Source: Comamonadaceae bacterium
GTDB taxonomy: Bacteria > Pseudomonadota > Gammaproteobacteria > Burkholderiales > Burkholderiaceae_C
Direction of reading: 5' to 3'
Length of the DNA stretch: 64,000 nt
Assembly (NCBI GenBank): GCA_027484575.1
Contig: JAIXSQ010000013.1
Coordinates: forward strand, 62,001-126,000
The notes beneath the pieces are model-generated. The model had not been told where the DNA came from and ran no database searches. It saw only the letters and a program-made list of their open reading frames with translations. The position numbers and the translations under genes are program-made. Shown here one piece after another: positions 27,489 to 36,135 of the stretch. The stretch's first letter is position 1. The number at the start of each line of letters is the position of its first letter.

Positions 27489-27959
27489 TCACAGCTTCAG
27501 GCTCATGACCATCGCGTCCTCGCGGCAGCCGGCGCCGGCCGGGTAGTAGCCGCGGCGCTCGCCCACGCGCCGGAACCCGTGGTCGAGGTAGACCTTCTGC
27601 GCCCGGACATTGCTCACGCGCACCTCCAGCCACAGCCACTGCGCGCCCTGGCCGCGCGACCACAGGGCCAGGGCCTCGAGCATCAACCGGCCCCAGCCAC
27701 GGCCCTGCCGGGCGGGGGCGACCGTGATGTTCAGCAGGTGCACCTCGTCGACGCCGCGCATGGCCACGAAGTAGCCGAGCAGCTCGCCCACCGAGCCGCG
27801 CAGCAGCTGCATCTGGTAGCCGGCCCGCAGCGAATCGGCGAAGTTGCCCTCGCTCCAGGGATGCGCGTACGCCGCGCGCTCGATTGCCATCACCTCGGGC
27901 AGGTCCGCGGCCGTCATCGGCGCGAAGCCGGCTTCCTCGCTGTCGACCACGGCGTTCAT
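27489..27959 (-). CDS. rimI: Ribosomal-protein-S18-alanine N-acetyltransferase
   Basis: A 156-residue GNAT enzyme that acetylates the N-terminal alanine of ribosomal protein S18. The acetyl-CoA pyrophosphate loop appears as APARQGRGWGRLMLEAL, with VHLLNITV as the preceding strand and VRVSNVRAQKVYLDHGFRRV as the RimI-typical C-terminal part. Its ATG overlaps the tsaB stop by four bases, and the tsaB-rimI pairing is widespread in Proteobacteria. Confidence 0.94.
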   Translation of the reverse strand: MNAVVDSEEAGFAPMTAADLPEVMAIERAAYAHPWSEGNFADSLRAGYQMQLLRGSVGELLGYFVAMRGVDEVHLLNITVAPARQGRGWGRLMLEALALWSRGQGAQWLWLEVRVSNVRAQKVYLDHGFRRVGERRGYYPAGAGCREDAMVMSLKL

Positions 27960-28657
27960 CGCACGGCCCCCTCCGGCTGGGCCGCGGCACGCGCGGCCGC
28001 GCGCTCGGCCGTGGTCTGCGCGACCTTGTCGCGCACGTACAGCGGCAGCGCCTGGTCGGCCGGCACGGCGGCACCCGCCGCCAGCAACGCAGGCGCCAGC
28101 GCCAGCAGCGCCGCGGCGGTGGGCAGCGCCGGCACGCGGCGGCCGGCCGGCAGGCGCGCGTCGTAGGCGTCGAAGGCATTGCCCGCGAGCACCGCACCGG
28201 CCGGCAGCACCACGTCCTGCGGCGGCCCCAGCCGCACCGCGCCATCGCGCCGCCAGCCCTGCGCCGTGTGGCCGTAGGCGGCCCAGTAGACCTCGTCCAT
28301 GCGCGCATCGAGCAGGGCCAGCACCTGGTCGCCCGCGCCGTCCTGCCGGGCCTGTTCGGCCATGGCCAGCAGGGTCTCCACCGGCAGCACCGGCACGCCG
28401 GCCCCCAGGGCCAGGCCCTGTGCCACCGCACAGGCAGTGCGCAGGCCGGTGAAGGATCCGGGGCCGCTGCCGAACACGATGGCGTCGAGCTGCGCCAGCC
28501 GCAGTCCCGCATCGGCCAGCAGCCCGCGCAGGGCGGGGATCAGCGTGGCCGAGGACTGCGCACCGCCAGGCGCCTGCAGCAGCCGGGGCGCGGCCGTGCC
28601 GGCGCGCACCCCGAGGCTGAGCCGCTCGGTGCTGGTGTCGAAGGCGAGGAGGTTCAC
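27956..28657 (-). CDS. tsaB: tRNA threonylcarbamoyladenosine biosynthesis protein TsaB
   Basis: This 233-residue ASKHA-fold protein partners TsaD and TsaE in transferring threonylcarbamoyl to A37 of ANN-decoding tRNAs. Family motifs are NLLAFDTSTERLSLGV at the start and FGSGPGSFTGLRTACAVAQGL. Initiation is at a GTG (28657) because no Met precedes the conserved NLLAFDTS. A GATAAT -10 candidate lies about 33 bases upstream. The companion tsaC gene is 2.7 kb away in this window. Confidence 0.95.
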   Translation of the reverse strand: MNLLAFDTSTERLSLGVRAGTAAPRLLQAPGGAQSSATLIPALRGLLADAGLRLAQLDAIVFGSGPGSFTGLRTACAVAQGLALGAGVPVLPVETLLAMAEQARQDGAGDQVLALLDARMDEVYWAAYGHTAQGWRRDGAVRLGPPQDVVLPAGAVLAGNAFDAYDARLPAGRRVPALPTAAALLALAPALLAAGAAVPADQALPLYVRDKVAQTTAERAAARAAAQPEGAVR

Positions 28658-28689
28658 GCGGAATCGGGGTGGGCGGGGGCGAGCGCGCG

Positions 28690-28695
28690 ATTATC
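28690..28695 (-). promoter_or_regulatory. -10 element candidate (GATAAT) for tsaB-rimI-glycosylase
   Basis: GATAAT on the minus strand matches five of six consensus bases in an otherwise very GC-rich region and would start transcription near 28683. No clear -35 was seen. Confidence 0.45.
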
Positions 28696-28745
28696 GGTGC
28701 GCGGCCGCGGCACCGGGCCGGCAGGGGCTGCGCGTTGCCCGCCCG

Positions 28746-28751
28746 TATCAT
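28746..28751 (+). promoter_or_regulatory. -10-like TATCAT six bases before dacB
   Basis: TATCAT lies six bases upstream of the dacB ATG with no ribosome site, suggesting a leaderless mRNA. No -35 match was found. Confidence 0.35.
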
Positions 28752-28757
28752 CGGCCG

Positions 28758-30146
28758 ATGCGCTTTCCGCTCCTCGCCCTGCTGGCGGCCCTGGCCGGCG
28801 CGGCCACGGCACAGGCGCTGCCGCCCGAGGTCGATGCGGCGCTGGCCCGCGCCCGCCTGCCGCGCGAGGCCGTGACCTTCGTGGTGGCCGACGTCGATCC
28901 CGCGCGCCCGCCCCGGCTGATGCACCGGGCCCAGGTGCCGGTCAACCCGGCCTCGATCGCCAAGCTCACCACCACCCTGGCGGCCCTCGAGCTGCTCGGC
29001 CCCGCCTACACCTGGAACACGCCCGTGCTGGCCGACGGCCCGCTGGACGGCGGCACGCTGCAGGGCAACCTGTACCTGCGCGGCAGCGGGGACCCCAAGC
29101 TGGTGGCCGAGCGGCTGTGGCTGCTGCTGCGCAAGCTGCGCGGGCTGGGCATCGAGCGCATCGCGGGCGACATCGTGCTGGACCAGTCGGCCTTCGAGGC
29201 GGCCACCGCCGACCCGGCCGCCTTCGATGGCGAGCCGCTGCGCCCGTACAACGCCACGCCCGAGGCGCTGCTGGTCAACTACAAGACGGTGATGCTCTCG
29301 TTCGTGCCGCAGCCCGGCGGCAGCGCGCGGGTGGTGGCCGAGCCGGCCCTGGCCGGCGTGCAGTGGCCCGCCACGGTGCCGGTGGCCGCGGGGGAGTGCG
29401 GCGACTGGCGCGGCGCCCTGAAGGCCGACTTCACCGATCCTCTGCGCCCGCGCCTGGGCGGCGCCTACGCGGCGGCCTGCGGCGAGCGGGCCTGGCCGGT
29501 GGCATTCGCCGATCCCGCCAGCTACGCCCGCCGGGCGGTGGCCGGCCTGTGGCTGGAGCTGGGCGGCAAGCTCGGCGGCCAGGTGCGCGACGGCCGCGTG
29601 CCGCCGGGCGTGGGCCTGCCGGTGCTGGCCATGGCCGAGTCGCCGTCGCTGGCCGAGGTGGTGCGCGATGTCAACAAGTACAGCAACAACGTGATGGCGC
29701 AGCAGCTGTTCCTCACGCTGGGGCTGGTGCGGGGCACCGGCGGCAACCGCGACGCGTCGCGCGAGGTGCTGCGCGTCTGGTGGCGCGAGCGCTTCGGCGC
29801 GGAGTCGCTGCCGGTCTTCGACAACGGCTCGGGGCTGTCGCGCGACGAGCGCATCACCGGGGCGCAGCTGGCGCGGCTGCTGCAGTACGCCTGGGCCTCG
29901 CCCGTGATGCCGGAGCTGGCCGCGTCGTTGCCCGTGCTGGGCACCGACGGCACCATGCGGCGCACCCGGGCCAGTGCGGCGGCGCATCTCAAGAGCGGCA
30001 GCCTGCGCGACGTCTGGGGCGTGGCCGGCTACGTGCACGGGCCGCAGGGGCGGCGGCTGGTGGTCGTGGCCATCGCCAACCACGCCAACGCGGCCGGCGT
30101 GCGGCCGGCGGTCGAAGCCCTGCTGGCCTGGGCCGCACGCGAATGA
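28758..30146 (+). CDS. dacB: D-alanyl-D-alanine carboxypeptidase/endopeptidase (PBP4 family)
   Basis: This 462-residue peptidase family S13 enzyme trims or cleaves peptidoglycan cross-links in the periplasm. A signal peptide (residues 1-20, ending AQA) precedes the SxxK motif in NPASIAKLTTTLAALELLG; the SxN motif is in VNKYSNNVMAQQL, and KTG is represented by AHLKSGSLRDVWGVAGYV. Length is typical of the family. The stop overlaps the SemiSWEET ATG (ATGA). Confidence 0.95.
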   Translation: MRFPLLALLAALAGAATAQALPPEVDAALARARLPREAVTFVVADVDPARPPRLMHRAQVPVNPASIAKLTTTLAALELLGPAYTWNTPVLADGPLDGGTLQGNLYLRGSGDPKLVAERLWLLLRKLRGLGIERIAGDIVLDQSAFEAATADPAAFDGEPLRPYNATPEALLVNYKTVMLSFVPQPGGSARVVAEPALAGVQWPATVPVAAGECGDWRGALKADFTDPLRPRLGGAYAAACGERAWPVAFADPASYARRAVAGLWLELGGKLGGQVRDGRVPPGVGLPVLAMAESPSLAEVVRDVNKYSNNVMAQQLFLTLGLVRGTGGNRDASREVLRVWWRERFGAESLPVFDNGSGLSRDERITGAQLARLLQYAWASPVMPELAASLPVLGTDGTMRRTRASAAAHLKSGSLRDVWGVAGYVHGPQGRRLVVVAIANHANAAGVRPAVEALLAWAARE

Positions 30147-30454
30147 GCCCGGCCTGGCACGACTGGATCGGCTGGGCCGCCGCGGTGCTCACCACCTGCA
30201 GCTTCGTGCCGCAGGCCTGGCTGACCTTCCGCACCCGCGACGTGCGCGGGATCTCGCTGGGGATGTACGGCGTGTTCGCGCTGGGCGTGGCGTTGTGGCT
30301 GGCCTACGGGCTGGTGCTGGGCTCGTGGCCGATCGTGCTGGCCAACGCGGTCACGCTGTCGCTGGCCCTGGCGATCCTGGCGATGAAGCTGCGTTACGGC
30401 CGCGCCGGGGGCGCGGCCGCCGCCGATCACCAGCGCGAACGCACGCGGTCGTAG
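30143..30454 (+). CDS. SemiSWEET-type small transporter (PQ-loop)
   Basis: The 103-residue membrane protein has three predicted helices and the PQ-loop signature TCSFVPQAWLTFRTRDVRG in helix 1, the pattern of SemiSWEET proteins that dimerise to carry sugars by facilitated diffusion. It is coupled to dacB by a four-base overlap. Its last nine codons overlap the 3' end of the opposite-strand lipoprotein gene (30427-30454). Substrate is unknown. Confidence 0.85.
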   Translation: MSPAWHDWIGWAAAVLTTCSFVPQAWLTFRTRDVRGISLGMYGVFALGVALWLAYGLVLGSWPIVLANAVTLSLALAILAMKLRYGRAGGAAAADHQRERTRS

Positions 30455-31344
30455 GCGTAGTTGCCCAGCAGCGTGTTGCCGGCGGCCGTGAAGGTCAGGC
30501 GGTCGGCGAACAGCGTGCGCGCGGGGTCCAGGCCCGGGGCCAGCGTGGCCGTCGTGCACAGCGCCGCGTTGACCTGGCCGGTGCCGGTGCCGATGCCGGG
30601 TCCCGCGTCGACGGTGGTGCACAGCGCGCTGCTGGTGTCGGCGATCCCGTAGGCACCGGGCGCGCCGGTCACCAGGTTCATGAACAGCTCGGCGTCGATG
30701 TACAGCACGTTGCTGCCCAGGTCGGCGGTGCTGATCAGCAGCTGCTCGTTGAACGCGCGGCTGAGGTCCTGCAGCAGCGGCGCGCCGACGGTGGCGGCCC
30801 ACGGCGAGCGGCCGAGGTTCCAGGTGCCGGCCATGGCGACGCGCTTGGCGCCCGCGGCGACCAGGCGGCGCACCTGCCCCGCGTAGGCATTGGCGGCGCC
30901 GCGCACGTTGGTGGTGGCCTGCCCGACGGTCTGCGTGTTGGCCACGACGCGGTTGGCCTCGAACACGATGTCGCCCAAGCCGGCGGCGATCACCACCAGC
31001 GTGTTGTCGCCGCTCACGCCCGCCGCGAGCATCGCGTCGACCTGCGAGGCGACGGTCGGCGCGGTGGCATCGCCGGCGGCGTTGGGCGTGGCGGCGGCAC
31101 GCGCGCTGCCCAGGGCCAGCCCGCTGGCCGGGCCGGGCACGGTGACGCTGGCGGCCCCGTAGCGCAAGGCGAGCTGGCGGGCCATGCCGCCGGTCACGGC
31201 GTTGCCGACCTCCCCGGCACTGGAGACGACGCGGGCGGGCGTGAAGGCGGACACGACGGTGCTGGTGCCGCCACAGGCGGCCACGAACAGCGAGGTCACA
31301 CAGGCGGCCGCGAGCAGGACGCGGCGCGTGCGCAGGAAAGGCAT
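30427..31344 (-). CDS. SGNH/GDSL-like lipoprotein, probable pseudoenzyme
   Basis: The 305-residue protein has a lipobox (FVAAC, Cys 24) and the overall arrangement of GDSL-lipase-like exported proteins: LVVIAAGLGDIVFEAN at the block III position, a central YAGQVRRLVAAGAKRV helix-strand, and a C-terminal LFADRLTFTAAGNTLLGNYA block V. The catalytic blocks look lost: no N-terminal GDS serine, block III reads GLGD where GxND is expected, and block V has D-x-x-T where D-x-x-H is expected. It is inferred to be a cell-surface protein that kept the fold without esterase activity. Confidence 0.7.
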   Translation of the reverse strand: MPFLRTRRVLLAAACVTSLFVAACGGTSTVVSAFTPARVVSSAGEVGNAVTGGMARQLALRYGAASVTVPGPASGLALGSARAAATPNAAGDATAPTVASQVDAMLAAGVSGDNTLVVIAAGLGDIVFEANRVVANTQTVGQATTNVRGAANAYAGQVRRLVAAGAKRVAMAGTWNLGRSPWAATVGAPLLQDLSRAFNEQLLISTADLGSNVLYIDAELFMNLVTGAPGAYGIADTSSALCTTVDAGPGIGTGTGQVNAALCTTATLAPGLDPARTLFADRLTFTAAGNTLLGNYAYDRVRSRW

Positions 31345-31399
31345 GGGAGGGTCTCCGACGGGCGAGCCCGCTAGTGTAGCGAGGGGTGGTGCGGGGGCT

Positions 31400-32398
31400 T
31401 CAGCCCGCGGCCGCGGCGCGCTGCAGGCGGTCGCGCACGCCGTCCCAGTCGGGCCCGGGCGGCGGGGTCTCGACCCAGATCAGCGACACGCCCTGGTCGT
31501 CGAACTCGCGCAGCACGGCGAACAGCAGCCGCGCCGCCTCGCGGGCGTCGTCGGGCATGCGCCGGCGCAGCACCTGGCCGGCGGGCGTGCGCAGCACCGC
31601 GCGCGACCAGATCGCCAGGGGCGGCGCCTCGACCCCCAGCACGTCCAGGGCCGACTGCAGCTGGCCGACCGGCATCAGCCGCACCTTGGCCCGGGGCGCG
31701 TAGTGCGCCTCCAGCGTGCCCGAGGCCCGGGGCGCGGCCTGGCCCAGGTCCTGGGGGCCGGCCAGCGGCTCGCCGCAGGCGGCCTCGAGCTGCGCCGGGG
31801 TGAGCACGCCGGGGCGCAGCAGCACCGGGCGCTCGCGCGTGCAGTCGACGATGGCCGACTCGATGCCCACCGCGCAGGCACCGCCGTCGAGCACCAGCAG
31901 GCCGGGCCCGAACTCGCCCGCGACATGCGCGGCGCTGGTGGGCGAGACGCGGCCGAAGCGGTTGGCGCTGGGGCCGGCCAGGCCGTGCACCGGCGGGGTC
32001 GCCTGGGCACAGGCCCGCAACAGCGCCTGGGCGCCCGGGTGCGCGGGACAGCGCACCCCGATGGAGCCCTGGCCGCCGGCGGCGGCGGTGGCCACCCCGG
32101 GCAGGCGCGGCAGGATCAGCGTGAGCGGGCCCGGCCAGAACGCGTCCATCAGCCGGCGGGCCACGGGGGGCACGGCGGCCGCGAAGCGCTCCGCCCCGGC
32201 CGCATCGGCCACGTGCACGATCAGCGGGTGGTCGGCCGGCCGGCCCTTGGCGGCGAAGATGCCGGCCACCGCGGTGTCGCTGGCGGCATCGGCGCCCAGG
32301 CCGTAGACGGTCTCGGTCGGGAAGGCGACCAGGCCGCCGGCCTGCAGGGTGCGCACGGCCTCCTGCAGGGCCGCCGGGTCGGTGGCGTCACGGCGCAT
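31400..32398 (-). CDS. tsaC: L-threonylcarbamoyladenylate synthase (Sua5/TsaC type)
   Basis: The 332-residue enzyme makes threonylcarbamoyl-AMP from threonine, bicarbonate and ATP, the first step of tRNA t6A37 synthesis. The YrdC domain (about 1-200) shows GLVAFPTETVYGLGADA, KGRPADHPLIVHV and GLAGPSANRFGRVSPTSA. The longer Sua5 form has a linker with GTLEAHYAPRAKVRLM and a C-terminal Rossmann-like domain, as here. It lies seven bases downstream of purK on the same strand. Confidence 0.93.
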   Translation of the reverse strand: MRRDATDPAALQEAVRTLQAGGLVAFPTETVYGLGADAASDTAVAGIFAAKGRPADHPLIVHVADAAGAERFAAAVPPVARRLMDAFWPGPLTLILPRLPGVATAAAGGQGSIGVRCPAHPGAQALLRACAQATPPVHGLAGPSANRFGRVSPTSAAHVAGEFGPGLLVLDGGACAVGIESAIVDCTRERPVLLRPGVLTPAQLEAACGEPLAGPQDLGQAAPRASGTLEAHYAPRAKVRLMPVGQLQSALDVLGVEAPPLAIWSRAVLRTPAGQVLRRRMPDDAREAARLLFAVLREFDDQGVSLIWVETPPPGPDWDGVRDRLQRAAAAG

Positions 32399-32405
32399 GG
32401 CGGCC

Positions 32406-33563
32406 TCAGAACGGCGCGATGCCCAGCAGCCGGCAGGCCTCGAGCGCGGTGCTGCAGGCGCCCATGCGGTTGTCGGCCGTGATGGTCAGGTGGCCCATCT
32501 TGCGGCCGGGCCGTGCCTGCGGCTTGCCGTACAGGTGCAGGTGGGCGCCGGGCAGCGCCAGCACCTGGTCCCAGGGCGGCGTGCGCTCGGCGCCGTGGAC
32601 GAACCACAGGTCACCCAGCAGGTTCAGCATGATGGCGTGGCTGTGCTGGCGCGGCTGCACCAGCGGCAGGCCCGCCAGCGTGCGCACCTGCAGCTCGAAC
32701 TGCGACACGTCGGCGCCCTCGATGCTCCAGTGGCCGCTGTTGTGCGGCCGCGGGGCCATCTCGTTGACCACCAGGGCGCCGTCCTGCAGCACGAAGAATT
32801 CGACGCACAGCACGCCCACGTAGCCCAGCCCCTCGGCCACCGCGCGGGTGGCGGCGATGGCCTGCTGCGCGATCGCATCGGCCACCACGCCGTCGCCCAC
32901 CTCGGTGACGGCCAGGATGCCGCCGCGGTGCAGGTTGCGTTGCGGGGGCAGGTGGACCATCGCGCCGTCGGCGCCGCGCGCCACGACGACGGAGATCTCG
33001 TGGTCGAGCGCCAGCTGCTGCTCGAGCACGCAGGGCACGCCCTGCAGCGCGGCCCAGGCCTGCGCCAGCTCGGCGCGCGTGGCCACGCGCGCCTGGCCCT
33101 TGCCGTCGTAGCCCAGCCGCGCGGTCTTGAGGATGCCCGGCAGCAGCGCGGCATCGACCGCGTCGAGCTGCGCCTGCGTCTCGATCAGCGCGTGCGGTGC
33201 CACCGGCACGCCGCAGCGCTGGAAGTGGGCCTTCTCGCGGGCGCGGTCCTGCGCGATGGCGACGGCGGCGGCCGCGGGCGCCACGGGGCGCGCGGCGGCC
33301 AGCTGCTCGAGCGCCTGCGCGGGCACGTTCTCGAACTCGGTGGTGACCGCGGCGGCCGCCTGGGCCAGCTCGTGCAGTCCGCCGGCGTCGAGGTAGCCGG
33401 CCATCACGTGGTGCTCGCTGATGCGGCCGGCAGGGCTGTCGTGGTCGGGGTCGAGCACGGCGGTGCGGTAGCCCAGCCGCTGCGCGGCGTGCACGAACAT
33501 GCGGCCCAGCTGGCCGCCTCCCATCACGCCCAGCGTGGCGCCGGGCAGCAGCATCGAGGTCAT
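32406..33563 (-). CDS. purK: N5-carboxyaminoimidazole ribonucleotide synthase
   Basis: This 385-residue ATP-grasp enzyme converts AIR, ATP and bicarbonate to N5-CAIR in purine synthesis. Diagnostic stretches are LGVMGGGQLGRMFVHAAQRL at the start, ILKTARLGYDGKGQARV in the ATP-grasp domain and NEMAPRPHNSGHWSIEG. The ATG at 33563 is chosen over the GTG one codon upstream because GGAAG is well placed before it. purE precedes it by 24 bases and purK feeds purE directly. Confidence 0.96.
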   Translation of the reverse strand: MTSMLLPGATLGVMGGGQLGRMFVHAAQRLGYRTAVLDPDHDSPAGRISEHHVMAGYLDAGGLHELAQAAAAVTTEFENVPAQALEQLAAARPVAPAAAAVAIAQDRAREKAHFQRCGVPVAPHALIETQAQLDAVDAALLPGILKTARLGYDGKGQARVATRAELAQAWAALQGVPCVLEQQLALDHEISVVVARGADGAMVHLPPQRNLHRGGILAVTEVGDGVVADAIAQQAIAATRAVAEGLGYVGVLCVEFFVLQDGALVVNEMAPRPHNSGHWSIEGADVSQFELQVRTLAGLPLVQPRQHSHAIMLNLLGDLWFVHGAERTPPWDQVLALPGAHLHLYGKPQARPGRKMGHLTITADNRMGACSTALEACRLLGIAPF

Positions 33564-33587
33564 CACGGGTCTTCCGGGGGCCGCGGC

Positions 33588-34082
33588 TCAGGCGGCCGGC
33601 GGCAGGGTCATGGCGCGGGCCGCCTCGGTCTGGCGGGCGCGGAAGGCGGCCAGGCGCTCGCGCAGGCCGGCATCGTGCAGCGCGAGCATGGCCACGGCGA
33701 ACAGCGCCGCGTTGGCCGCGCCGGCAGCGCCGATCGCGAAGGTGGCCACGGGCACGCCCTTGGGCATCTGCACGATGCTGTGCAGCGAGTCGACGCCCTG
33801 TAGGTGGCGGCTGGCCACCGGCACGCCGAGCACCGGCACGGCGGTCTTGGCGGCCAGCATGCCCGGCAGGTGGGCCGCGCCGCCGGCGCCGGCGATGATG
33901 GCCTGCAGCCCGCGCGCCTGCGCCTGCTCGGCGTAGGCGAACATGTCGTCGGGCATGCGGTGGGCGGAGACGACCCGCGCTTCGTGGGCGATGCCGAATT
34001 CCTGGAGAATCTGCACTGCGTGCTGCAGGGTGTCCCAGTCGCTGCTGGACCCCATCACCACGCCAACCTGGACCGGGGGCAT
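33588..34082 (-). CDS. purE: N5-CAIR mutase (AIR carboxylase catalytic subunit)
   Basis: This 164-residue class I PurE rearranges N5-CAIR to CAIR. Motifs [31 protein letters not shown] and [18 protein letters not shown] are canonical. Its ATG has AGGAG upstream and a TAGAAT hexamer about 21 bases before it. It heads purE-purK-tsaC and is divergent from cnoX, with only 46 bases between starts. Confidence 0.97.
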   Translation of the reverse strand: MPPVQVGVVMGSSSDWDTLQHAVQILQEFGIAHEARVVSAHRMPDDMFAYAEQAQARGLQAIIAGAGGAAHLPGMLAAKTAVPVLGVPVASRHLQGVDSLHSIVQMPKGVPVATFAIGAAGAANAALFAVAMLALHDAGLRERLAAFRARQTEAARAMTLPPAA

Positions 34083-34102
34083 GAGCTGCTCCTAAAGGCT
34101 GA

Positions 34103-34108
34103 ATTCTA
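34103..34108 (-). promoter_or_regulatory. -10 candidate (TAGAAT) for purE-purK-tsaC
   Basis: TAGAAT on the minus strand matches five of six consensus bases in an AT-rich patch between purE and cnoX. The leader would be about 14 bases and contain AGGAG. No recognisable -35 or PurR-type operator. Confidence 0.4.
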
Positions 34109-34128
34109 AAAGGACCGGATCCGCGCCC

Positions 34129-35040
34129 ATGATCGACGTCACCCTGGAGAACTTCGAGACCGAAGTCATCGCCGCTTCCATGTCCACGCCGGTGCTGGTG
34201 GACTTCTGGGCCCCGTGGTGCGGCCCCTGCAAGGTCATCGGCCCGCTGCTGAAGAAGCTCGAGGCCGACTACGGCGGCCGCTTCAAGCTGGTGAAGATCG
34301 ACTCCGACCAGGAGCAGCAGCTGGCCGCCGCCTTCGGCATCCGCAGCATCCCCACCTGCATCCTGCTGATGAACGGGCAGCCGGTCGACGGCTTCATGGG
34401 CGCGCTGCCCGAGGGCCAGATCCGCCAGTTCCTCGACAAGCACGTGCCGCCGGCCGGCGAGGCCGACGACGCGGACGTGATCGACGAGGAGGTGATCGAG
34501 GACACCCTGCCCGGCGATCCCGACGCCCAGCTGCACAAGCTGCACCAGGCCGTCGAGGCCAAGCCCGACGACGACGACGCGCGCTTCGAACTGGCGCGCG
34601 CGCTGCTGGTGGCCGGCCGCGCCGACGAGGCCCGCGCGGCCTTCGCGCCCGCGGCCGCCAAGGCACCGGCGGTGCGCCGGCTCGACTCGGTGCAGCGCGT
34701 GCTCGACGCGATGGACTTCGCGCGCGGCCAGGGCGACGCCGCCGGCGCGCTGGCCCGGGCCGACGCTGCGATCGCCGCCAACAAGCGCGACTTCGAGGCG
34801 CGCTGGGCCCGCGCCCGCGTGCTGGCCGGCCAGCGCCGCTGGACCGACGCGATGGACGAGCTGCTGGAGATCCTGATGCGCGACAAGGCCTGGAACGAGG
34901 AGGCGGCGCGCAAGACCTACATCGCGATCCTCGACGTGATCGAGCCGCCCAAGCCCAAGGTGGCCGAAGGCCAGATCCCGCCCGACGACCCGACGGTGGC
35001 GACCTACCGGCGCCGGCTGTCGAGCGTGGTGCTCAGCTGA
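34129..35040 (+). CDS. cnoX: Thioredoxin-domain chaperone CnoX (YbbN) with TPR-like repeats
   Basis: The 303-residue protein combines an N-terminal thioredoxin domain (residues 1-110) with an active-site WCGPC and a helical TPR-like C-terminal half (about 135-285) with ARFELARALLVAGRADEAR. E. coli CnoX is a holdase that hands substrates to GroEL and has lost the active CxxC; here CxxC is intact, so thiol reductase activity is also possible. A stem-loop and a palindromic repeat follow the stop. Confidence 0.88.
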   Translation: MIDVTLENFETEVIAASMSTPVLVDFWAPWCGPCKVIGPLLKKLEADYGGRFKLVKIDSDQEQQLAAAFGIRSIPTCILLMNGQPVDGFMGALPEGQIRQFLDKHVPPAGEADDADVIDEEVIEDTLPGDPDAQLHKLHQAVEAKPDDDDARFELARALLVAGRADEARAAFAPAAAKAPAVRRLDSVQRVLDAMDFARGQGDAAGALARADAAIAANKRDFEARWARARVLAGQRRWTDAMDELLEILMRDKAWNEEAARKTYIAILDVIEPPKPKVAEGQIPPDDPTVATYRRRLSSVVLS

Positions 35041-35061
35041 CCTGAGCGCGACGCGCTCAGG
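35041..35061 (+). terminator. Stem-loop directly after cnoX
   Basis: Perfect nine-base arms CCTGAGCGC / GCGCTCAGG flank a GAC loop immediately after the cnoX stop. No T-run follows, so termination efficiency is uncertain; it runs straight into the REP-like element. Confidence 0.45.
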
Positions 35062-35143
35062 TCATCCCGGCGAAGGCCGGGATCCAGCGACTTGCGCAGC
35101 GCTCGCACAAGTCACTGGGCCCCGGCCTGCGCCGGGGCGACGA
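35061..35143 (+). repeat. Extragenic palindromic (REP-like) element, copy 2
   Basis: Left hairpin CCCGGCGAAGGCCGGG, an internal inverted repeat GACTTG / CAAGTC and right hairpin CCCCGGCCTGCGCCGGGG. It lies between the convergent ends of cnoX and purC and shares layout and orientation with the copies at 16487 and 40915. Confidence 0.85.
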
Positions 35144-35152
35144 CGCGGGGCC

Positions 35153-36061
35153 TCAGCCCGTCAGCCGCTCCAGCGCCTCGCGGTACTTCGCCGCTGTCTT
35201 CTCGATCACGTCCTGTGGCAGGCGCGGCGCCGGGGGCGTCTTGTCCCAGGGCTTGCCGTTGACCCTGGCCTGCTCCAGCCAGTCGCGCAGGAACTGCTTG
35301 TCGTAGCTGGGCGGGTTCTGGCCGGCGGCCAGGGCGGCCTCGTAGCCTTCGACGGGCCAGTAGCGCGAGGAGTCGGGCGTGAGCACCTCGTCCATCAGGA
35401 CCAGCTGGCCCTGCGCGTCCAGGCCGAACTCGAACTTCGTGTCCGCGATGATCAGGCCCTTGGCCAGCGCGATGGCGGCAGCCTCCTGGTACAGGGCGAT
35501 GCTGATGTCGCGGATGCGGGCGGCCAGGTCGGGGCCGATCATCGCGGCCGTCTGCTCGAAGGTGATGTTCTCGTCGTGCTCGCCCACGGCGGCCTTGGCC
35601 GCCGGCGTGTAGATCGGCGCGGGCAGGCGCGCCGCGTTGGTCAGCCCCGGCGGCAGGGGCACGCCGCACACCGCCTGCGTGGCCTGGTACTCCTTCCAGC
35701 CGCTGCCCGCCAGGTAGCCGCGCACCACCGCCTCGACCGGCAGGGGCTTCAGGCGCTTGACCAGCATCGAGCGGCCCACCACCTGCGCCACCTCCGCCGA
35801 GGTGACCACGCTTTCGGGCAGCTCGCCGGTCAGGTGGTTGGGGCAGAGGTGGCCCAGCCGGCCGAACCAGAACAGCGCCATGTGCGTGAGCAACTCGCCC
35901 TTGCCGGGGATGGGCTCGCCCATGATCACGTCGAAGGCCGAGATGCGGTCACTGGCGACCATCAGGATGCGGTCGGTGCCGACGGCGTAGTTGTCGCGCA
36001 CCTTGCCGCGCGCCAGCAGCGGCAGCGAGGTGAGCGAGGAGGTGTGCAGGGCAGTCGTCAT
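35153..36061 (-). CDS. purC: Phosphoribosylaminoimidazole-succinocarboxamide synthase
   Basis: The 302-residue SAICAR synthetase ligates aspartate to CAIR in purine synthesis, downstream of the purEK-encoded steps. Motifs [51 protein letters not shown] and [11 protein letters not shown] are typical of the long, yeast-like form. The ATG at 36061 starts the conserved region. fba lies upstream on the same strand, separated by a terminator-like hairpin. Confidence 0.96.
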   Translation of the reverse strand: MTTALHTSSLTSLPLLARGKVRDNYAVGTDRILMVASDRISAFDVIMGEPIPGKGELLTHMALFWFGRLGHLCPNHLTGELPESVVTSAEVAQVVGRSMLVKRLKPLPVEAVVRGYLAGSGWKEYQATQAVCGVPLPPGLTNAARLPAPIYTPAAKAAVGEHDENITFEQTAAMIGPDLAARIRDISIALYQEAAAIALAKGLIIADTKFEFGLDAQGQLVLMDEVLTPDSSRYWPVEGYEAALAAGQNPPSYDKQFLRDWLEQARVNGKPWDKTPPAPRLPQDVIEKTAAKYREALERLTG

Positions 36062-36079
36062 GGGCGCATCGGGTTCGGC

Positions 36080-36107
36080 AAAGACAATGGCCCGCCAGGG
36101 GCGGGCC
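36080..36107 (-). terminator. Terminator-like hairpin between fba and purC
   Basis: On the minus strand, eight-base arms GGCCCGCC / GGCGGGCC with a three-base loop are followed by ATTGTCTTT. It fits a weak intrinsic terminator of fba just before purC. Confidence 0.5.
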
Positions 36108-36135
36108 ACGGATGATCGCACAGGGGTGCGGGCGC

